Assembly (NCBI RefSeq): GCF_000164675.2
Contig: NC_015678.1
Location: 1,054,001-1,118,000, forward strand
Origin: Streptococcus parasanguinis ATCC 15912
GTDB lineage: Bacteria; Bacillota; Bacilli; Lactobacillales; Streptococcaceae
DNA length: 64,000 nucleotides
Reading direction: 5' to 3'
The position numbers and the translations under genes were made by a program. Every line of letters begins with the position of its first letter. Position 1 is the first letter of the stretch. Positions 26,620 through 36,421 of this stretch are shown piece by piece. Below the pieces are notes generated by a model. That model had not been told where the DNA came from. It did not search any database and saw only the letters and a list, made by a program, of their open reading frames with translations.

Positions 26620-26628
26620 GTTTTCTCC

Positions 26629-27279
26629 TTATTCTTGATCTAGATGGGTTAAATCCAATTCTTGCTTGATCGGCTGTGGTTTCAACTTGTGCTGATCGTT
26701 ATTGTATATTTGGCTGGTCTTTAAGAAATCATAATTGTTTTTCTTTTCAGTAGGTTCTGCGACTTCTGGTTCTTCTGCAGATTCGAACTCAGCAAGGATC
26801 AACTGATCCTGACGCAAGCGTTTGCTATATTTCAACAATTCGCCCGGGTTTTCCTTTTGGAAAGGTGCTGTTGGCTGGCCAGGTTTTCGTTCTGAAATAA
26901 ACGGTTTTTTCCGCTTACTTGTGGTAGCCACTGGCTCTGTAGTCAGGTAGGGAGCTGTACGTTTCTTTTTCAAATCTTCACGCGCACGCTCTCTAGCTTC
27001 CTCTGCATAACGATTGGCAGGACTTTTTTTATCAATCGGTTCTTTAAAATCAGGTTTTCTTACTGGCCGTCTTTTTGGCAGGGGCTCTTCTAATGATTGA
27101 TGATAAGGATGCTTGGGTTTGGTATTTTCAGCAATTGGTTGCCATTCCAAATAATTTTTATCTACATAATCGCCTGTAATGTTACTAATCAAGTCTGTAT
27201 CATCATACAGGTTCATGTGGGGCATCTCTGTTAACATCAACTCATTATCCCCTACTTGAGGAAAATATTTTTCTGTCAT
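26629..27279 (-). CDS. Streptococcal low-complexity charged protein, unknown function
   Basis: 216 residues, no recognisable domain, no signal peptide or membrane helix. Composition is rich in Lys, Glu, Pro and Arg with disordered character (PLPKRRPVRKPDFKEPIDKK; KKRTAPYLTTEPVATTSKRKK). The ends are more conserved-looking (MTEKYFPQVGDNELMLTEMP and KPQPIKQELDLTHLDQE). Position between a SNF2 helicase and murC is, as I recall, typical of streptococci. GGAAGAAAG precedes the ATG. Function should not be guessed. Confidence 0.75.
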   Translation of the reverse strand: MTEKYFPQVGDNELMLTEMPHMNLYDDTDLISNITGDYVDKNYLEWQPIAENTKPKHPYHQSLEEPLPKRRPVRKPDFKEPIDKKSPANRYAEEARERAREDLKKKRTAPYLTTEPVATTSKRKKPFISERKPGQPTAPFQKENPGELLKYSKRLRQDQLILAEFESAEEPEVAEPTEKKNNYDFLKTSQIYNNDQHKLKPQPIKQELDLTHLDQE

Positions 27280-27334
27280 GCTTTCTTCCTTTCGACACTC
27301 CTTTAATTATAAACTATTCACAGAATTTTTCAAG

Positions 27335-30300
27335 CTATTCTGATTGAATTCCAAGAATCTCACGAATTTCCTCAACAGATAAACTAGATCGTGTTTCCGT
27401 TCCATCTAGAATCGTTGAGACCAAGTGTCTTTTAGATGCTTGGAGTTCCTGGATTTTTTCTTCAATCGTTCCACGGGTGATCATGCGGTAAACCTCAACA
27501 TTTTGTTCCTGACCCATTCGATGGGCACGGCCAATAGCCTGGTCTTCCACTGCAGGATTCCACCACAAATCGACTAAGATGACAGTATCGGCTCCAGTGA
27601 GGTTCAATCCGACTCCTCCTGCCTTCAAAGAAATGAGAAAAGCATGGCGCTCTCCAGCATTAAAGGCATTGGTCATTTCTTGACGATCTTTAGCCGGGGT
27701 GGAACCCGTGATTTTAAAGGAAGTCATGCCAAGCTGATCAATCTCTTGCTCTAGGATATCCAACATACCTCTGAACTGGGAGAAAATCAAAACTCGATGG
27801 TCACCATCCTTGATTTGACCCAAAAGATCTCGAAGGCTCTCCAATTTTCCACTATCTCCTTGATAGTCTTCCATAAAGAGGGCTGGAGTATCACAGATTT
27901 GACGAAGGCGCATGAGACCTGAGAGAATTTCAACCTTACTCCGATTTAATTCTTCCTCACTAGAACTTCGAACCCGATCTTGAATTTGCTTTAATTGGGC
28001 TAAATAGATCGTTTTTTGGCTTTCGTCCAACTCATTGTGATAGGTTGTTTCAATCAAGTCCGGTAATTCTTGGAGTACTTCATCTTTTTTCCGTCTCAGG
28101 ACAAAAGGTTTGACAAATCGCGCAATGGTCTCAGGACTCAACTTTTGAAATTCTTTTTTAGCTGGAAACAGACCAGGAAGAACAATTTGGAAAATGGACC
28201 AAAGCTCTCCCACATGGTTCTCAATCGGTGTCCCAGATAGAGCAAATATATGCGGCACCTCAAATCCACGTAAGTGTTGAGCAATCTTGGTTTGGGCATT
28301 TTTCATGACCTGAGCTTCATCTAAAATTAGGTATTCATATTGATTTTTCTGGTATTCCTCCACATCCTGACGGAAAGAGGCGTAACTCGTAATGACTACC
28401 TGAGGATTGGTTGCGATAAGTTCATCGCGATGTTGCTTGAGGCCGTAAACGACTGTTACTTCCATCTGAGGAGCAAATTTTGAAAATTCTTGTTTCCAGT
28501 TGTAGATGAGACTAGACGGAGCTAGAATCAAGATTTTAGTTTCTTTTTTTGCAACACTGGTCAAAAAGGAAATGGTCTGTAGGGTTTTCCCAAGCCCCAT
28601 ATCATCCGCTAAAATACCACCAAAACCATAATGATTTAGCATGGAGAACCATTTGACCCCGATCTCTTGATAATCCCTTAGGGTTGCTTGGATTGTCATC
28701 TGAGGAAGTTGGTAATCTTCTGGATGAGTCAGATCATGAGCCAAATTTTGAAATTCTTCTGAAAAATGAACATTGTCTTGATCTGCCAACAAATCAGATA
28801 GCTGATAAGCAGCAATCCGGCGGGCTTGTAGTTTCCCACCCTTGCTCATCTTAGCGCGCAGATCTGCTAAAGCCCGACTGATCTTCTTGGTTTCTTCATC
28901 AAAGACAAGAACTTTCCCTGTATGGCTGACAAAATAATCTTCTTGCCCCACCAGTGCTTTGAGGACCTGGTCCACTTCAGCTGGATCTACACTCTCAAAG
29001 TCAAAGCCAATCTCCAGTAGACTGCCATTGGTTTTCACATCAATTTTTGGACGCTCCACTTGATAAAGATCTAAAAGGCTATCAGAGAGGACGACCTCTC
29101 CTAAGGCTTCAAAAGTCGGGATCTGTTGGTGAAAGAATGGATAGATTTGCTCACTTGATAAAGGACTTCTTTGAGAAGAAAAATCATCCGTAAAACCTGC
29201 TGCTAGCATGGTTGCAAAGACTTCTTGTTCCTTATCAAAATCACTGGAATAAGGAAGATTGAGAAGCTCCTCACGCGTGGTCACCGCACGATCTTCGTAT
29301 TGAAAGACCACATCTAGTAAAACAGTCTGGTCCTGTGCCAAATCAAAATGAAATTCTGGAGTGAAATCATGGATTAGAAAACTCGTCGGTGCTGTTATTT
29401 GCCCCAGTTTTTTAAACTCTTTTAAACTATAGGAAAGTTTGGTCTGGTCCGTTGGATCAAAATGCAGGCGTTTTTTTCGATCCTGATCCATTGGAAGATC
29501 CTGGATAGCCTTCCATAGGGTCCGCTGTTGGGGGGTCAGGTGATAGAAGACACCATTTCGAAACAGATAAACAGCAGACTCGACGACCTTCACCTGTGGC
29601 TCAGTAATGATCAATTCGTAAAAATCACCATGGTCTTCCACCTGAAAATGAAAGAGATCTTCCTCCCCATGGACATCCTGAAAATAGACCTCTGAAAAGT
29701 CATACAAGCTATATTGCAGGAGAAAAGAATCCAAATTCATCAGTAATTCCACAGCTTCTTCAAAAAGAGTCGGTGGAAAATAGAGATGGCGCCCAGCATT
29801 TGGAAAGAAATCTTGCTCTTTCGATCCACCATCTGTGACCAAGCCCTGTAGGAAATTGATCACATCCTGGCTAGCCCTATCAAATTCTAAGTAAGAAATA
29901 GGTTCATAATAACTTTTACCGATAGCAAAATGACCTTCTTTTTGAAGGGTCTGCAAAAAAGCTAGCACATCTCTGATCACATAAGAGCGCTCGTCTGGCA
30001 AGCGACGAATGCGAAGGGTCCACAAGAATTGACCAGAGTATTCATCCTCCTGCCCAACGGCTGATAAGACATAGCGGGTTTCTTTCTTTTCGATTTTTGG
30101 AAGGACCTGGTCTAAAAACAAACTTCCAAAAGAGACCTTTTCCTGAGTTTCCTCTGTTGCAGTGGCATCTTCTTCAAGACTTGCAAGAGCTGCTTTCCCA
30201 CTGTCATCGTTCTTCAGATAAGCTTCTACAGCTGCCAGATGTGTACAGAATTTTTTCTTTTGAAAGAAAGCACAGCTACAAAAAACGGCATCGTCATCCA

Positions 30301-30433
30301 AACTGTAACGCAAGCTTTCTTCTTCCACCCGAAAATACAGGTATTTTTCTTTTACTTCCTGAAGGGAAACTTTCCCAGCTTCATAGAGAAGGCTCCCTTG
30401 TGAACGAACCTTCCCAGGAATTAATTTTGCCAT
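27335..30433 (-). CDS. SNF2-family DEAD/DEAH helicase with SWIM zinc finger
   Basis: 1032 residues. The N-terminal SWIM-type finger has C52, C54, C63 and H65 (FCSCAFF...FCTHLA). A SNF2 helicase-associated region follows, then the ATPase: Walker A LADDMGLGKTLQT near residue 610, DEAQ box, LSGTPIENH; helicase C with VLIFSQFRGMLD, LISLKAGGVGLNLTGAD and AIGRAHRMGQ. This is the RapA-unrelated bacterial SNF2 type found across Firmicutes; its role is probably DNA translocation or remodelling. ATG at 30433 follows AAGGTGG; three upstream codons were dropped. Extended -10 TGG TATAAT at 30460-30465. Confidence 0.92.
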   Translation of the reverse strand: MAKLIPGKVRSQGSLLYEAGKVSLQEVKEKYLYFRVEEESLRYSLDDDAVFCSCAFFQKKKFCTHLAAVEAYLKNDDSGKAALASLEEDATATEETQEKVSFGSLFLDQVLPKIEKKETRYVLSAVGQEDEYSGQFLWTLRIRRLPDERSYVIRDVLAFLQTLQKEGHFAIGKSYYEPISYLEFDRASQDVINFLQGLVTDGGSKEQDFFPNAGRHLYFPPTLFEEAVELLMNLDSFLLQYSLYDFSEVYFQDVHGEEDLFHFQVEDHGDFYELIITEPQVKVVESAVYLFRNGVFYHLTPQQRTLWKAIQDLPMDQDRKKRLHFDPTDQTKLSYSLKEFKKLGQITAPTSFLIHDFTPEFHFDLAQDQTVLLDVVFQYEDRAVTTREELLNLPYSSDFDKEQEVFATMLAAGFTDDFSSQRSPLSSEQIYPFFHQQIPTFEALGEVVLSDSLLDLYQVERPKIDVKTNGSLLEIGFDFESVDPAEVDQVLKALVGQEDYFVSHTGKVLVFDEETKKISRALADLRAKMSKGGKLQARRIAAYQLSDLLADQDNVHFSEEFQNLAHDLTHPEDYQLPQMTIQATLRDYQEIGVKWFSMLNHYGFGGILADDMGLGKTLQTISFLTSVAKKETKILILAPSSLIYNWKQEFSKFAPQMEVTVVYGLKQHRDELIATNPQVVITSYASFRQDVEEYQKNQYEYLILDEAQVMKNAQTKIAQHLRGFEVPHIFALSGTPIENHVGELWSIFQIVLPGLFPAKKEFQKLSPETIARFVKPFVLRRKKDEVLQELPDLIETTYHNELDESQKTIYLAQLKQIQDRVRSSSEEELNRSKVEILSGLMRLRQICDTPALFMEDYQGDSGKLESLRDLLGQIKDGDHRVLIFSQFRGMLDILEQEIDQLGMTSFKITGSTPAKDRQEMTNAFNAGERHAFLISLKAGGVGLNLTGADTVILVDLWWNPAVEDQAIGRAHRMGQEQNVEVYRMITRGTIEEKIQELQASKRHLVSTILDGTETRSSLSVEEIREILGIQSE

Positions 30434-30442
30434 CTTTACCAC

Positions 30443-30688
30443 CTTAGATTAATCCCTTTATTATACCATATTTCAAAGTATAGTTAAAATTAATTCGATA
30501 AAACTGATTAAAATAGGCGTTTTCGGGCAATCTACTATTCAATGATACTCACATAAAAAGTCCTTAAAGCTCCTAAAAAGTTCACAAAAAATGCCCCTCA
30601 AGGGGGGCAATCTATTCACGAGTTCAGCAGGCAAGATCTCTCACTGTCACACGATGCTTTTTTATATTCTACATCTATATCTTTCCCG
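30443..30688. other. 246-bp gap: SNF2 promoter side and a terminator
   Basis: Contains the SNF2 -10 (30460-30465) and, at 30585-30608, a hairpin GCCCCCC/GGGGC followed on minus by ATTTTTT, which would end the transcript of the small membrane protein upstream. Nothing else is recognisable. Confidence 0.6.
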
Positions 30689-31030
30689 TTAATGATCGAC
30701 TTGATCTTGTGAATTGTCTTTTATTAAGGCATTTCCAATCATCATGTACAATGTTCCCAAGCATAAAAGTTTGATGAAGGACCAAAAAATCCCAAGGACA
30801 GCTAACCCTTTTACCAATAGAGAGTAATAACTTTCTTGGACAATCTCTCCATAAAATGTCATCGATGATATCATGATCACCCATTCCCAAATGATTAGAA
30901 TGAGTGAGGCACCATAAAGAATAGCCATCCCCCAAAAGATCAAAGAATTCTTTAAAAATTTTCTCACGACACGTACAAGTGCCCATAAGCATAACAAAGA
31001 AACAAACAAACTTAATTCTATTTCAGACAT
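30689..31030 (-). CDS. Small membrane protein, unknown
   Basis: 113 residues with about four hydrophobic stretches (LSLFVSLLCLWALV; SLIFWGMAILYGASLILIIWEWVIMI; LVKGLAVLGIFWSFIKLLCLGTLYMMIG). I do not recognise a family. The ribosome site is weak (GAAAGTGA). An overlapping 105-codon frame (30675-30992) is cysteine/tryptophan-rich noise and was not chosen. A terminator lies downstream at 30585-30608 and another upstream at 31108-31152, so it seems a separate unit, though I see no strong promoter. Confidence 0.55.
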   Translation of the reverse strand: MSEIELSLFVSLLCLWALVRVVRKFLKNSLIFWGMAILYGASLILIIWEWVIMISSMTFYGEIVQESYYSLLVKGLAVLGIFWSFIKLLCLGTLYMMIGNALIKDNSQDQVDH

Positions 31031-31107
31031 AGTTTCACTTTCTATTCAACCCATTTAAAGACATTAGTCTTTTTCTTCTACTTAGTTAGTCTTTCAGATG
31101 TTCATAT

Positions 31108-31152
31108 AAAAAGGACCCTTTTTGTCTCTTGCAGTTGACAAAGAGTCCTTTT
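31108..31152 (-). terminator. Terminator after the lipoprotein gene
   Basis: On minus AAAAAGGACTCTTTGTC pairs with GACAAAAAGGGTCCTTTTT and continues into T/A. One arm carries the same CTCTTTGTCAACTG word seen twice at 986-1030. Confidence 0.75.
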
Positions 31153-31176
31153 TTATTTTTCAGTCATGTTCAAACT

Positions 31177-31623
31177 TTACTGAACCTTGACCATCCCATT
31201 TTCTTCTAACATTTTTTTCGTTTTAATATAGTCAGTTAAGTCCTTCAATTTATTATTCGACTTAAAAGCTTTGTTCCAAGTTTTTAGGTCCAATTTTGAA
31301 AAATCTGTCACTATATGGATCTGCAAATGGCCTGATTTAGATTTTTCAACAGAATAGTCCATTCCCTTTATATGCCCATAATTTTCAAGCAAACTATCCT
31401 TCGCTGAGTTAAATTCCAATGAGTCAGAAGCATCAATATCGGGCAGTTCTTTCCAGAACTCCGTCTTAAGAATCTCCTTATTTTTTATGGTCAGAATAAT
31501 TGATTCATCCCCATTCCCATAGGATCCCTTATACTTTTCTTGACGTATTGATTGACAGGCTGTTAAAAAAATAATGATGAGGCTGGGAAGCAAAAATTTC
31601 ATCAAAACAGTTATTTTTCGCAT
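31177..31623 (-). CDS. Lipoprotein, YehR/DUF1307-like
   Basis: 148 residues with a lipoprotein signal (residues 1-23; FLLPSLIIIFLTAC, lipobox LTAC). The mature part has the pattern of DUF1307/YehR proteins: a GDESIILTI strand, a hydrophilic helix with GHIKGMDYSVEKSK, then IHIVTDFSKLDLKTW. Function unknown; surface-anchored. The ATG is only 5 bases after the der stop, and its AGGGAAT ribosome site overlaps that stop codon, so translation is coupled to the GTPase. Confidence 0.7.
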   Translation of the reverse strand: MRKITVLMKFLLPSLIIIFLTACQSIRQEKYKGSYGNGDESIILTIKNKEILKTEFWKELPDIDASDSLEFNSAKDSLLENYGHIKGMDYSVEKSKSGHLQIHIVTDFSKLDLKTWNKAFKSNNKLKDLTDYIKTKKMLEENGMVKVQ

Positions 31624-31628
31624 ATTCC

Positions 31629-32939
31629 CTACTTCCGTTTTCGCGCAATCAAATGGATTGGAGTTCCTTCAAAAACAAAGGCCTTGCGAATTTGGTTCTC
31701 CAAGAAGCGGAGGTATGAGAAGTGCATCAGTTCTTCTTCATTTACAAAGACTACAAAGGTTGGTGGCTTGGTTGCCACTTGTGTCGCATAGAAGATCTTG
31801 AGGCGTTTTCCTTTGTCGGTCGGCGTTGGATTAATGGCAATGGCATCCATAATCACATCGTTCAAGACAGCTGAGGGAATCCGCGTATTTTGACTCTCAC
31901 TGATCTGTTTAATCATCTCTGGCAACTTGTGCAAGCGTTGTTTGGTAAGAGCAGAGACAAAGACAATCGGAGCATAAGAAAGGTATTGGAATTGATCCCG
32001 AATGTCATCCTCCCACTGCTTCATGGTATGGTTGTCTTTTTCAATGGTATCCCATTTGTTGACAACAATGATCATACCTTTACCAGCTTCATGAGCAAAG
32101 CCAGCGATCCGCTTATCATACTCCCGAATCCCTTCTTCGGCATTAATGACCATCAAAACCACATCTGAACGGTCGATGGCACGCATGGCACGCATAACAG
32201 AATATTTCTCAGTGTTTTCATAGATTTTACCAGACTTGCGCATACCAGCTGTATCGATCATGGTAAATTCTTGGCCATCTGCATCGGTAAAATGGGTATC
32301 AATGGCATCCCGTGTGGTTCCTGCAACCGGGCTAGCAATCACGCGGTCTTCTCCAAGGATCGCATTGATCAAGCTTGATTTCCCAACATTCGGGCGGCCA
32401 ATCAAGCTAAATTTGATGATATCTGGATTCTCTTCTTCTGTTTCATTCGGAAGATTTTCGATGATGGCATCGAGCACATCCCCAGTTCCTATCCCGTGGA
32501 CAGAGGATACCGGTAGTGGCTCACCCAGTCCTAAGGCATAAAAGTCATAGATATCATTGCGCATCTCTGGGTTATCCACCTTGTTGACAGCCAGAATCAC
32601 TGGTTTATGGGTCTTATACAAAATACGAGTGACATATTCATCCGCATCCGTGATCCCTTCTTTTCCAGAAACAACAAAGACGATCACATCTGCTTCGTCC
32701 ATGGCGATTTCTGCCTGATGCTTAATTTGTTCCATAAATGGGGCATCTACGTCGTCAATTCCCCCTGTATCAATAATACTAAATTTCCGATTCAACCACT
32801 CAGCTGTTGCATAAATGCGGTCACGAGTGACTCCTTCTACATCCTCAACGATGGAAATCCGCTCACCGGCAATCCGGTTAAAGAGTGTAGATTTTCCGAC
32901 ATTGGGACGGCCTACAATCGCAATAGTTGGTAGGGCCAT
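31629..32939 (-). CDS. der: Ribosome biogenesis GTPase Der (EngA)
   Basis: 436 residues with two tandem GTPase domains: G1 boxes GRPNVGKST (8-16) and GRPNVGKSS (about 180); G3 DTGG and DTAG; G4 NKVD and NKWD; then a KH-like domain ending HLIARKRK. It acts in late 50S subunit assembly and is essential. AAGAGGAAATC precedes the ATG. Confidence 0.97.
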   Translation of the reverse strand: MALPTIAIVGRPNVGKSTLFNRIAGERISIVEDVEGVTRDRIYATAEWLNRKFSIIDTGGIDDVDAPFMEQIKHQAEIAMDEADVIVFVVSGKEGITDADEYVTRILYKTHKPVILAVNKVDNPEMRNDIYDFYALGLGEPLPVSSVHGIGTGDVLDAIIENLPNETEEENPDIIKFSLIGRPNVGKSSLINAILGEDRVIASPVAGTTRDAIDTHFTDADGQEFTMIDTAGMRKSGKIYENTEKYSVMRAMRAIDRSDVVLMVINAEEGIREYDKRIAGFAHEAGKGMIIVVNKWDTIEKDNHTMKQWEDDIRDQFQYLSYAPIVFVSALTKQRLHKLPEMIKQISESQNTRIPSAVLNDVIMDAIAINPTPTDKGKRLKIFYATQVATKPPTFVVFVNEEELMHFSYLRFLENQIRKAFVFEGTPIHLIARKRK

Positions 32940-32996
32940 GATTTCCTCTTTTCTAATGAAAGGCGAGATTTCGGTTCAAGAACGCCTCTCTTCATT

Positions 32997-33710
32997 TCAT
33001 AATAGTTTGTGTTTTTCTAGTAGTTTTTTGGTCTCTTCTTGTTCAGGTTGACCAAATTGAGCTGCAAGGCGCTCGCTCCAGCTGTCTGTTACACGCGCTC
33101 CAGCATAATCTGCCTGAACCTTGTCATAGGCAGTCACAACTGATAGGTCTTGTTCTTGGTATTCTTCTTCAAAAGCAATCTGCTCCAAGGGTAAGCGTGG
33201 TTTCACCGCATGCTGCTGATTAGGTACTCCAAGAGCAATCCCAAAAACAGGGTAGGTATAGTCTGGCAGACGGAAGAGTTCTGCAACTTCCTCTGAACAG
33301 TAGCGCAACATGCCGATAATGACTCCACCATAGCCGAGACTTTCAGCTGCCAATAGCGTATTTTGAGCTGCTAGAGCCGCGTCCACTGAGGTGATCAGTA
33401 AGTTGTCCACCCCTTCAGGATGGAAATCCTGCTCATGAAGTTTGACAGCTTTTTCAGCACGGTTTAAATCCCCAACAAAGAGAAGAAAGACGTCTGATTG
33501 GCGAATCGCTTCTTGGGGAAGCAAGTCGTAGAGAGCTTCTTTCTTTTCCTTGCTTTTGACCACAATCACAGAATAAGACTGAAAGTTTTTCCAACTTGAT
33601 GCCATCTGCCCAGCTGATAAGATTTCCTTGAGGTCAGCTTCTTTGATGGCTTCTTCCTTAAACCGGCGAACAGAAAAATGAGCATTCATTAAACGGATGG
33701 TTTCATTCAT
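32997..33710 (-). CDS. NADPH-dependent oxidoreductase, nitroreductase family (NfrA-like)
   Basis: 237 residues, FMN-binding nitroreductase fold: N-terminal HFSVRRFKEEAI, MASSWKNFQSYSVIVV, LAAQNTLLAAESLGYGGVIIGMLRY, and FGIALGVPNQQHAVKPRLPLE, the NfrA/FrxA subgroup that reduces flavins, quinones or nitro compounds. The start overlaps the dnaI stop as ATGA, so it is in the nrdR-dnaB-dnaI operon. A thiol/disulfide or flavin stress role is inferred from the family only. Confidence 0.88.
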   Translation of the reverse strand: MNETIRLMNAHFSVRRFKEEAIKEADLKEILSAGQMASSWKNFQSYSVIVVKSKEKKEALYDLLPQEAIRQSDVFLLFVGDLNRAEKAVKLHEQDFHPEGVDNLLITSVDAALAAQNTLLAAESLGYGGVIIGMLRYCSEEVAELFRLPDYTYPVFGIALGVPNQQHAVKPRLPLEQIAFEEEYQEQDLSVVTAYDKVQADYAGARVTDSWSERLAAQFGQPEQEETKKLLEKHKLL

Positions 33711-34606
33711 CGGCGATTGACTCCTTCCAAATGGATTTCCTTGGCTAAAAATTTCACGCGCTCCATGACACGTTTGGCCTGCCAGGTTTCATCCCCATTG
33801 CGCGAAGACGCAAAATGACGTTCCAACTCTTCAAAATTAAAGTTAGAAGTAAAGAAGGTTGGGAGATTTTCCTGCATCCGGTGCTGCAGAATCACTTGTA
33901 AGATTTCGTCTCGTACCCAGGCTGACATCTGTTCCGCACCGATATCATCGAGAATTAAAATTTTGGCTTTTTTCACCTGATCGACGGTTTCTTTGACCAA
34001 GCCCGAACTGATGGCATTTTTGACATCGATAGCAAAACTTGGGAAATGTAGTAGAGTGGTAGAGGCCTGGCGTTTTTCGGATAAATCATGAGCCAGGGCT
34101 GCCATCATGTAGCTCTTTCCTACTCCAAAATCACCATAGAGGTAAATTCCCTTTTGATACTCGGGATAGTTGGCTACAAAATTAGCTAATTCCTCAAAGG
34201 CCACAAATCGTCCCTTATCATCGAGCTCTACCTTGGCTAGACTCGCTTCTTTCAAAGTTGAAGGGAGATTGATCAAGTTAAGACGTTGGTTGATCGCAGC
34301 ACGTTTTTGAGCTTCGATTAACTCTGGTGTCTCCTCATAAGCGACATCCGCATATCCTTCATTCATGGTGAGGATGGGTTTATAACCTTTGGCAATATAA
34401 TCCGGATCTCCCAATAAGAAACGGTTGCGCTCACTGATGTATTGATTAAATTTTGAAATACTACGACGAATTTCTTGCTCAGACAAAGACCGGTCTTTGA
34501 TAAAGGCAGCGACTTCTTGGTCTGCCAAGATCTGTGCGACCAAATCCTCATAGTTAAATTGACGCGCACGATTCATGTGAGACATGGTTTGACCTACACT
34601 TTCCAT
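33707..34606 (-). CDS. dnaI: Primosomal helicase loader DnaI
   Basis: 299 residues. An N-terminal helicase-binding domain (1-130), then an AAA+ domain with Walker A GDFGVGKS (158-165), Walker B ILILDDIGAEQ and sensor FFTSNFNFEELERHF. It loads the replicative helicase at origins and restart sites. The start follows GGAGGTGAGTAG, which also holds the dnaB stop. Confidence 0.95.
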   Translation of the reverse strand: MESVGQTMSHMNRARQFNYEDLVAQILADQEVAAFIKDRSLSEQEIRRSISKFNQYISERNRFLLGDPDYIAKGYKPILTMNEGYADVAYEETPELIEAQKRAAINQRLNLINLPSTLKEASLAKVELDDKGRFVAFEELANFVANYPEYQKGIYLYGDFGVGKSYMMAALAHDLSEKRQASTTLLHFPSFAIDVKNAISSGLVKETVDQVKKAKILILDDIGAEQMSAWVRDEILQVILQHRMQENLPTFFTSNFNFEELERHFASSRNGDETWQAKRVMERVKFLAKEIHLEGVNRR

Positions 34607-35785
34607 CTACTCACCTCCTTGATTCAGTTTTTCTAACAGGCGTTGTTTCTCTTTAGCGAGATCCACCTTTTCTTCTTGACTGGTTTGATTTTGATAGTTC
34701 GGTTGACTCCACTTAGGAACATTACTTGGCTTGCCCTTGGCTGATGTAGGACTCGTCCCCTTGTTTCCTTGAACCTTAGCCTGTTTCTGGCGTTCCCGGA
34801 CTTTTAAAATCGCCAGTTCCGCACTGTTGACTCCTTGGTAAGAAAAGTCATTTCCCACTTTCAAAGCATACTTTTCATTGAGATTAGCAGACTGGGTCTT
34901 GTTAAAGGTCAACAATAAGATAATATTGATCACCTCATCTAGTAAACCTAGATCAGCTAACTTAGATAGAGTCTTGCGTTCACTCTGCGTAATGGTCGCA
35001 TGGCGCGCCTTCTTAATCTCCGCTAAAAATTGTAAGCTAGATTTTGCCTTAGCTTCCCTAAGAATGGTTTCTTCCTGACGGCTATAGGACATACGTGGTT
35101 GCTCTTGGCTAGCCTGAGCTAATTTTTGTTTCATTCTCTTTGGAGAGACGATACGGTCTACAGCTGTTTCTTTCGCCAGGAGATAAGTTTCATACCAGGT
35201 CCATTGTTGCTCTTCTGCGATGGCAAAGAGGGCAAGAGTTGCTTCTCCTTCATCCGCAAAACGAAGTCCATCACGCCCCATCATTCGCTTAAACATCTCC
35301 ATATCAAACTGCTGTTTCTTACTTGGAACAACAGTCGCTTCCCCAGCATCTAGTCCAAAGACTTGCGAGAAGGAAACTTGCCTTCTACTCCCTAAAGAGC
35401 GCGCTGGGAGCAAATTCTCTACGGCCTTTTCCCCGATTTTCTTTTCAAGCAAGCGTTTATAGACGGCATTGGAAAAGAATTGCTCCGCCTCAAGAGGAGC
35501 GTGCAACCGGATCGCGATGCCAGCTTCCTCCTCAAAGATATCGATCAATCCCATAGCAATCAAACGATCAAAAGCAAGTAACAATTGAGGAAACCCCATA
35601 TCAATGTGGTTTAAGATTTGGGCAAGTAGATGTTTTTTTTCACCTTGATCATAAGATGCGAGCAGAAAGCGATAGACCGTCACGGTTTCCATCTCTAAAA
35701 TAGGCAGGTAATACTGCTCTAATGCAGGCCCTGCCGGTGGAAGAATGTTATTTTTTAAAAATGAGAACGGAGTATTGGGCTTCAT
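34607..35785 (-). CDS. dnaB: Replication initiation/membrane attachment protein DnaB (helicase co-loader)
   Basis: 392 residues, Firmicute DnaB/DnaD superfamily (not the helicase). Residues 1-120 form a winged-helix domain (YYLPILEMETVTVYRFLLASYDQGEKKH); residues 205-330 contain the DnaD-like C-terminal helices ending in LLLTFNKTQSANLNEKYALKVGNDF (YxxxI-type ssDNA-binding motif region). A Lys/Gln/Ser-rich tail follows. It acts with DnaD and DnaI in helicase loading. It abuts nrdR upstream and dnaI downstream without gaps. Confidence 0.93.
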   Translation of the reverse strand: MKPNTPFSFLKNNILPPAGPALEQYYLPILEMETVTVYRFLLASYDQGEKKHLLAQILNHIDMGFPQLLLAFDRLIAMGLIDIFEEEAGIAIRLHAPLEAEQFFSNAVYKRLLEKKIGEKAVENLLPARSLGSRRQVSFSQVFGLDAGEATVVPSKKQQFDMEMFKRMMGRDGLRFADEGEATLALFAIAEEQQWTWYETYLLAKETAVDRIVSPKRMKQKLAQASQEQPRMSYSRQEETILREAKAKSSLQFLAEIKKARHATITQSERKTLSKLADLGLLDEVINIILLLTFNKTQSANLNEKYALKVGNDFSYQGVNSAELAILKVRERQKQAKVQGNKGTSPTSAKGKPSNVPKWSQPNYQNQTSQEEKVDLAKEKQRLLEKLNQGGE

Positions 35786-36259
35786 CTATTTTTCCTTTTT
35801 CTTCTTGGTTCCCTTCGTGATTTGTTTCAAGAGGGTCTCTAATTCACCGACATCCTTGAAACTCCGGTAAACACTAGCAAAACGGACATAGGTAATCTCA
35901 TCAAGGTCCGCCAACTCATCCATAACCAAAGAACCAATACACTCACTGTTAATTTCATTATCGCTTTGGCTACGAACCTTTTGTTCGATCCGGTTTACAA
36001 TTTCTTCGATTTCATCACTGGATACAGGTCGTTTTTGTGCCGAGCGGATAATACCATTAAAGATTTTATCACGAGAAAATTGCTCACGTGTTCCATCCTT
36101 TTTAACAACCACTAGGGTCCGTTCTTCCACTCGTTCGTAGGTAGTAAAGCGATAATGGCATTCTTCGCATTCACGACGACGACGAATGGTGTTCCCGTCT
36201 TCAGCTTGTCGACTATCCACCACACTAGACTTACTTCCACCACATTTTGGACAACGCAT
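35786..36259 (-). CDS. nrdR: Transcriptional repressor NrdR
   Basis: 157 residues: zinc ribbon with C3, C6, C31 and C34 (MRCPKCGG...[13 protein letters not shown]) and an ATP-cone at 46-136 that senses ATP/dATP and controls ribonucleotide reductase genes. A Lys-rich tail ends the protein. AAGGAGG precedes the ATG; extended -10 TGG TAAAAT lies about 40 bases upstream. First gene of nrdR-dnaB-dnaI-nitroreductase. Confidence 0.96.
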   Translation of the reverse strand: MRCPKCGGSKSSVVDSRQAEDGNTIRRRRECEECHYRFTTYERVEERTLVVVKKDGTREQFSRDKIFNGIIRSAQKRPVSSDEIEEIVNRIEQKVRSQSDNEINSECIGSLVMDELADLDEITYVRFASVYRSFKDVGELETLLKQITKGTKKKKEK

Positions 36260-36421
36260 TTGCTACCTCCTTAAACTGTTTTAACACTTCATTTTACCAT
36301 AAAATGAATCGTAAAGAAAGCAGAAGAACAGGAGATCTCCTTGTCCCCACTCCTCTTTTACAAATTAAAAAAGTCCTAAAACAATTTAAAACTAAAATCA
36401 TTCTAGAACTCTCATTTGATT

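Noticed and set aside
30675-30992. 105-codon minus frame overlapping the small membrane protein
   Set aside because: Cys/His/Trp-rich with no domain; the 30689-31030 frame gives a coherent four-helix membrane protein.
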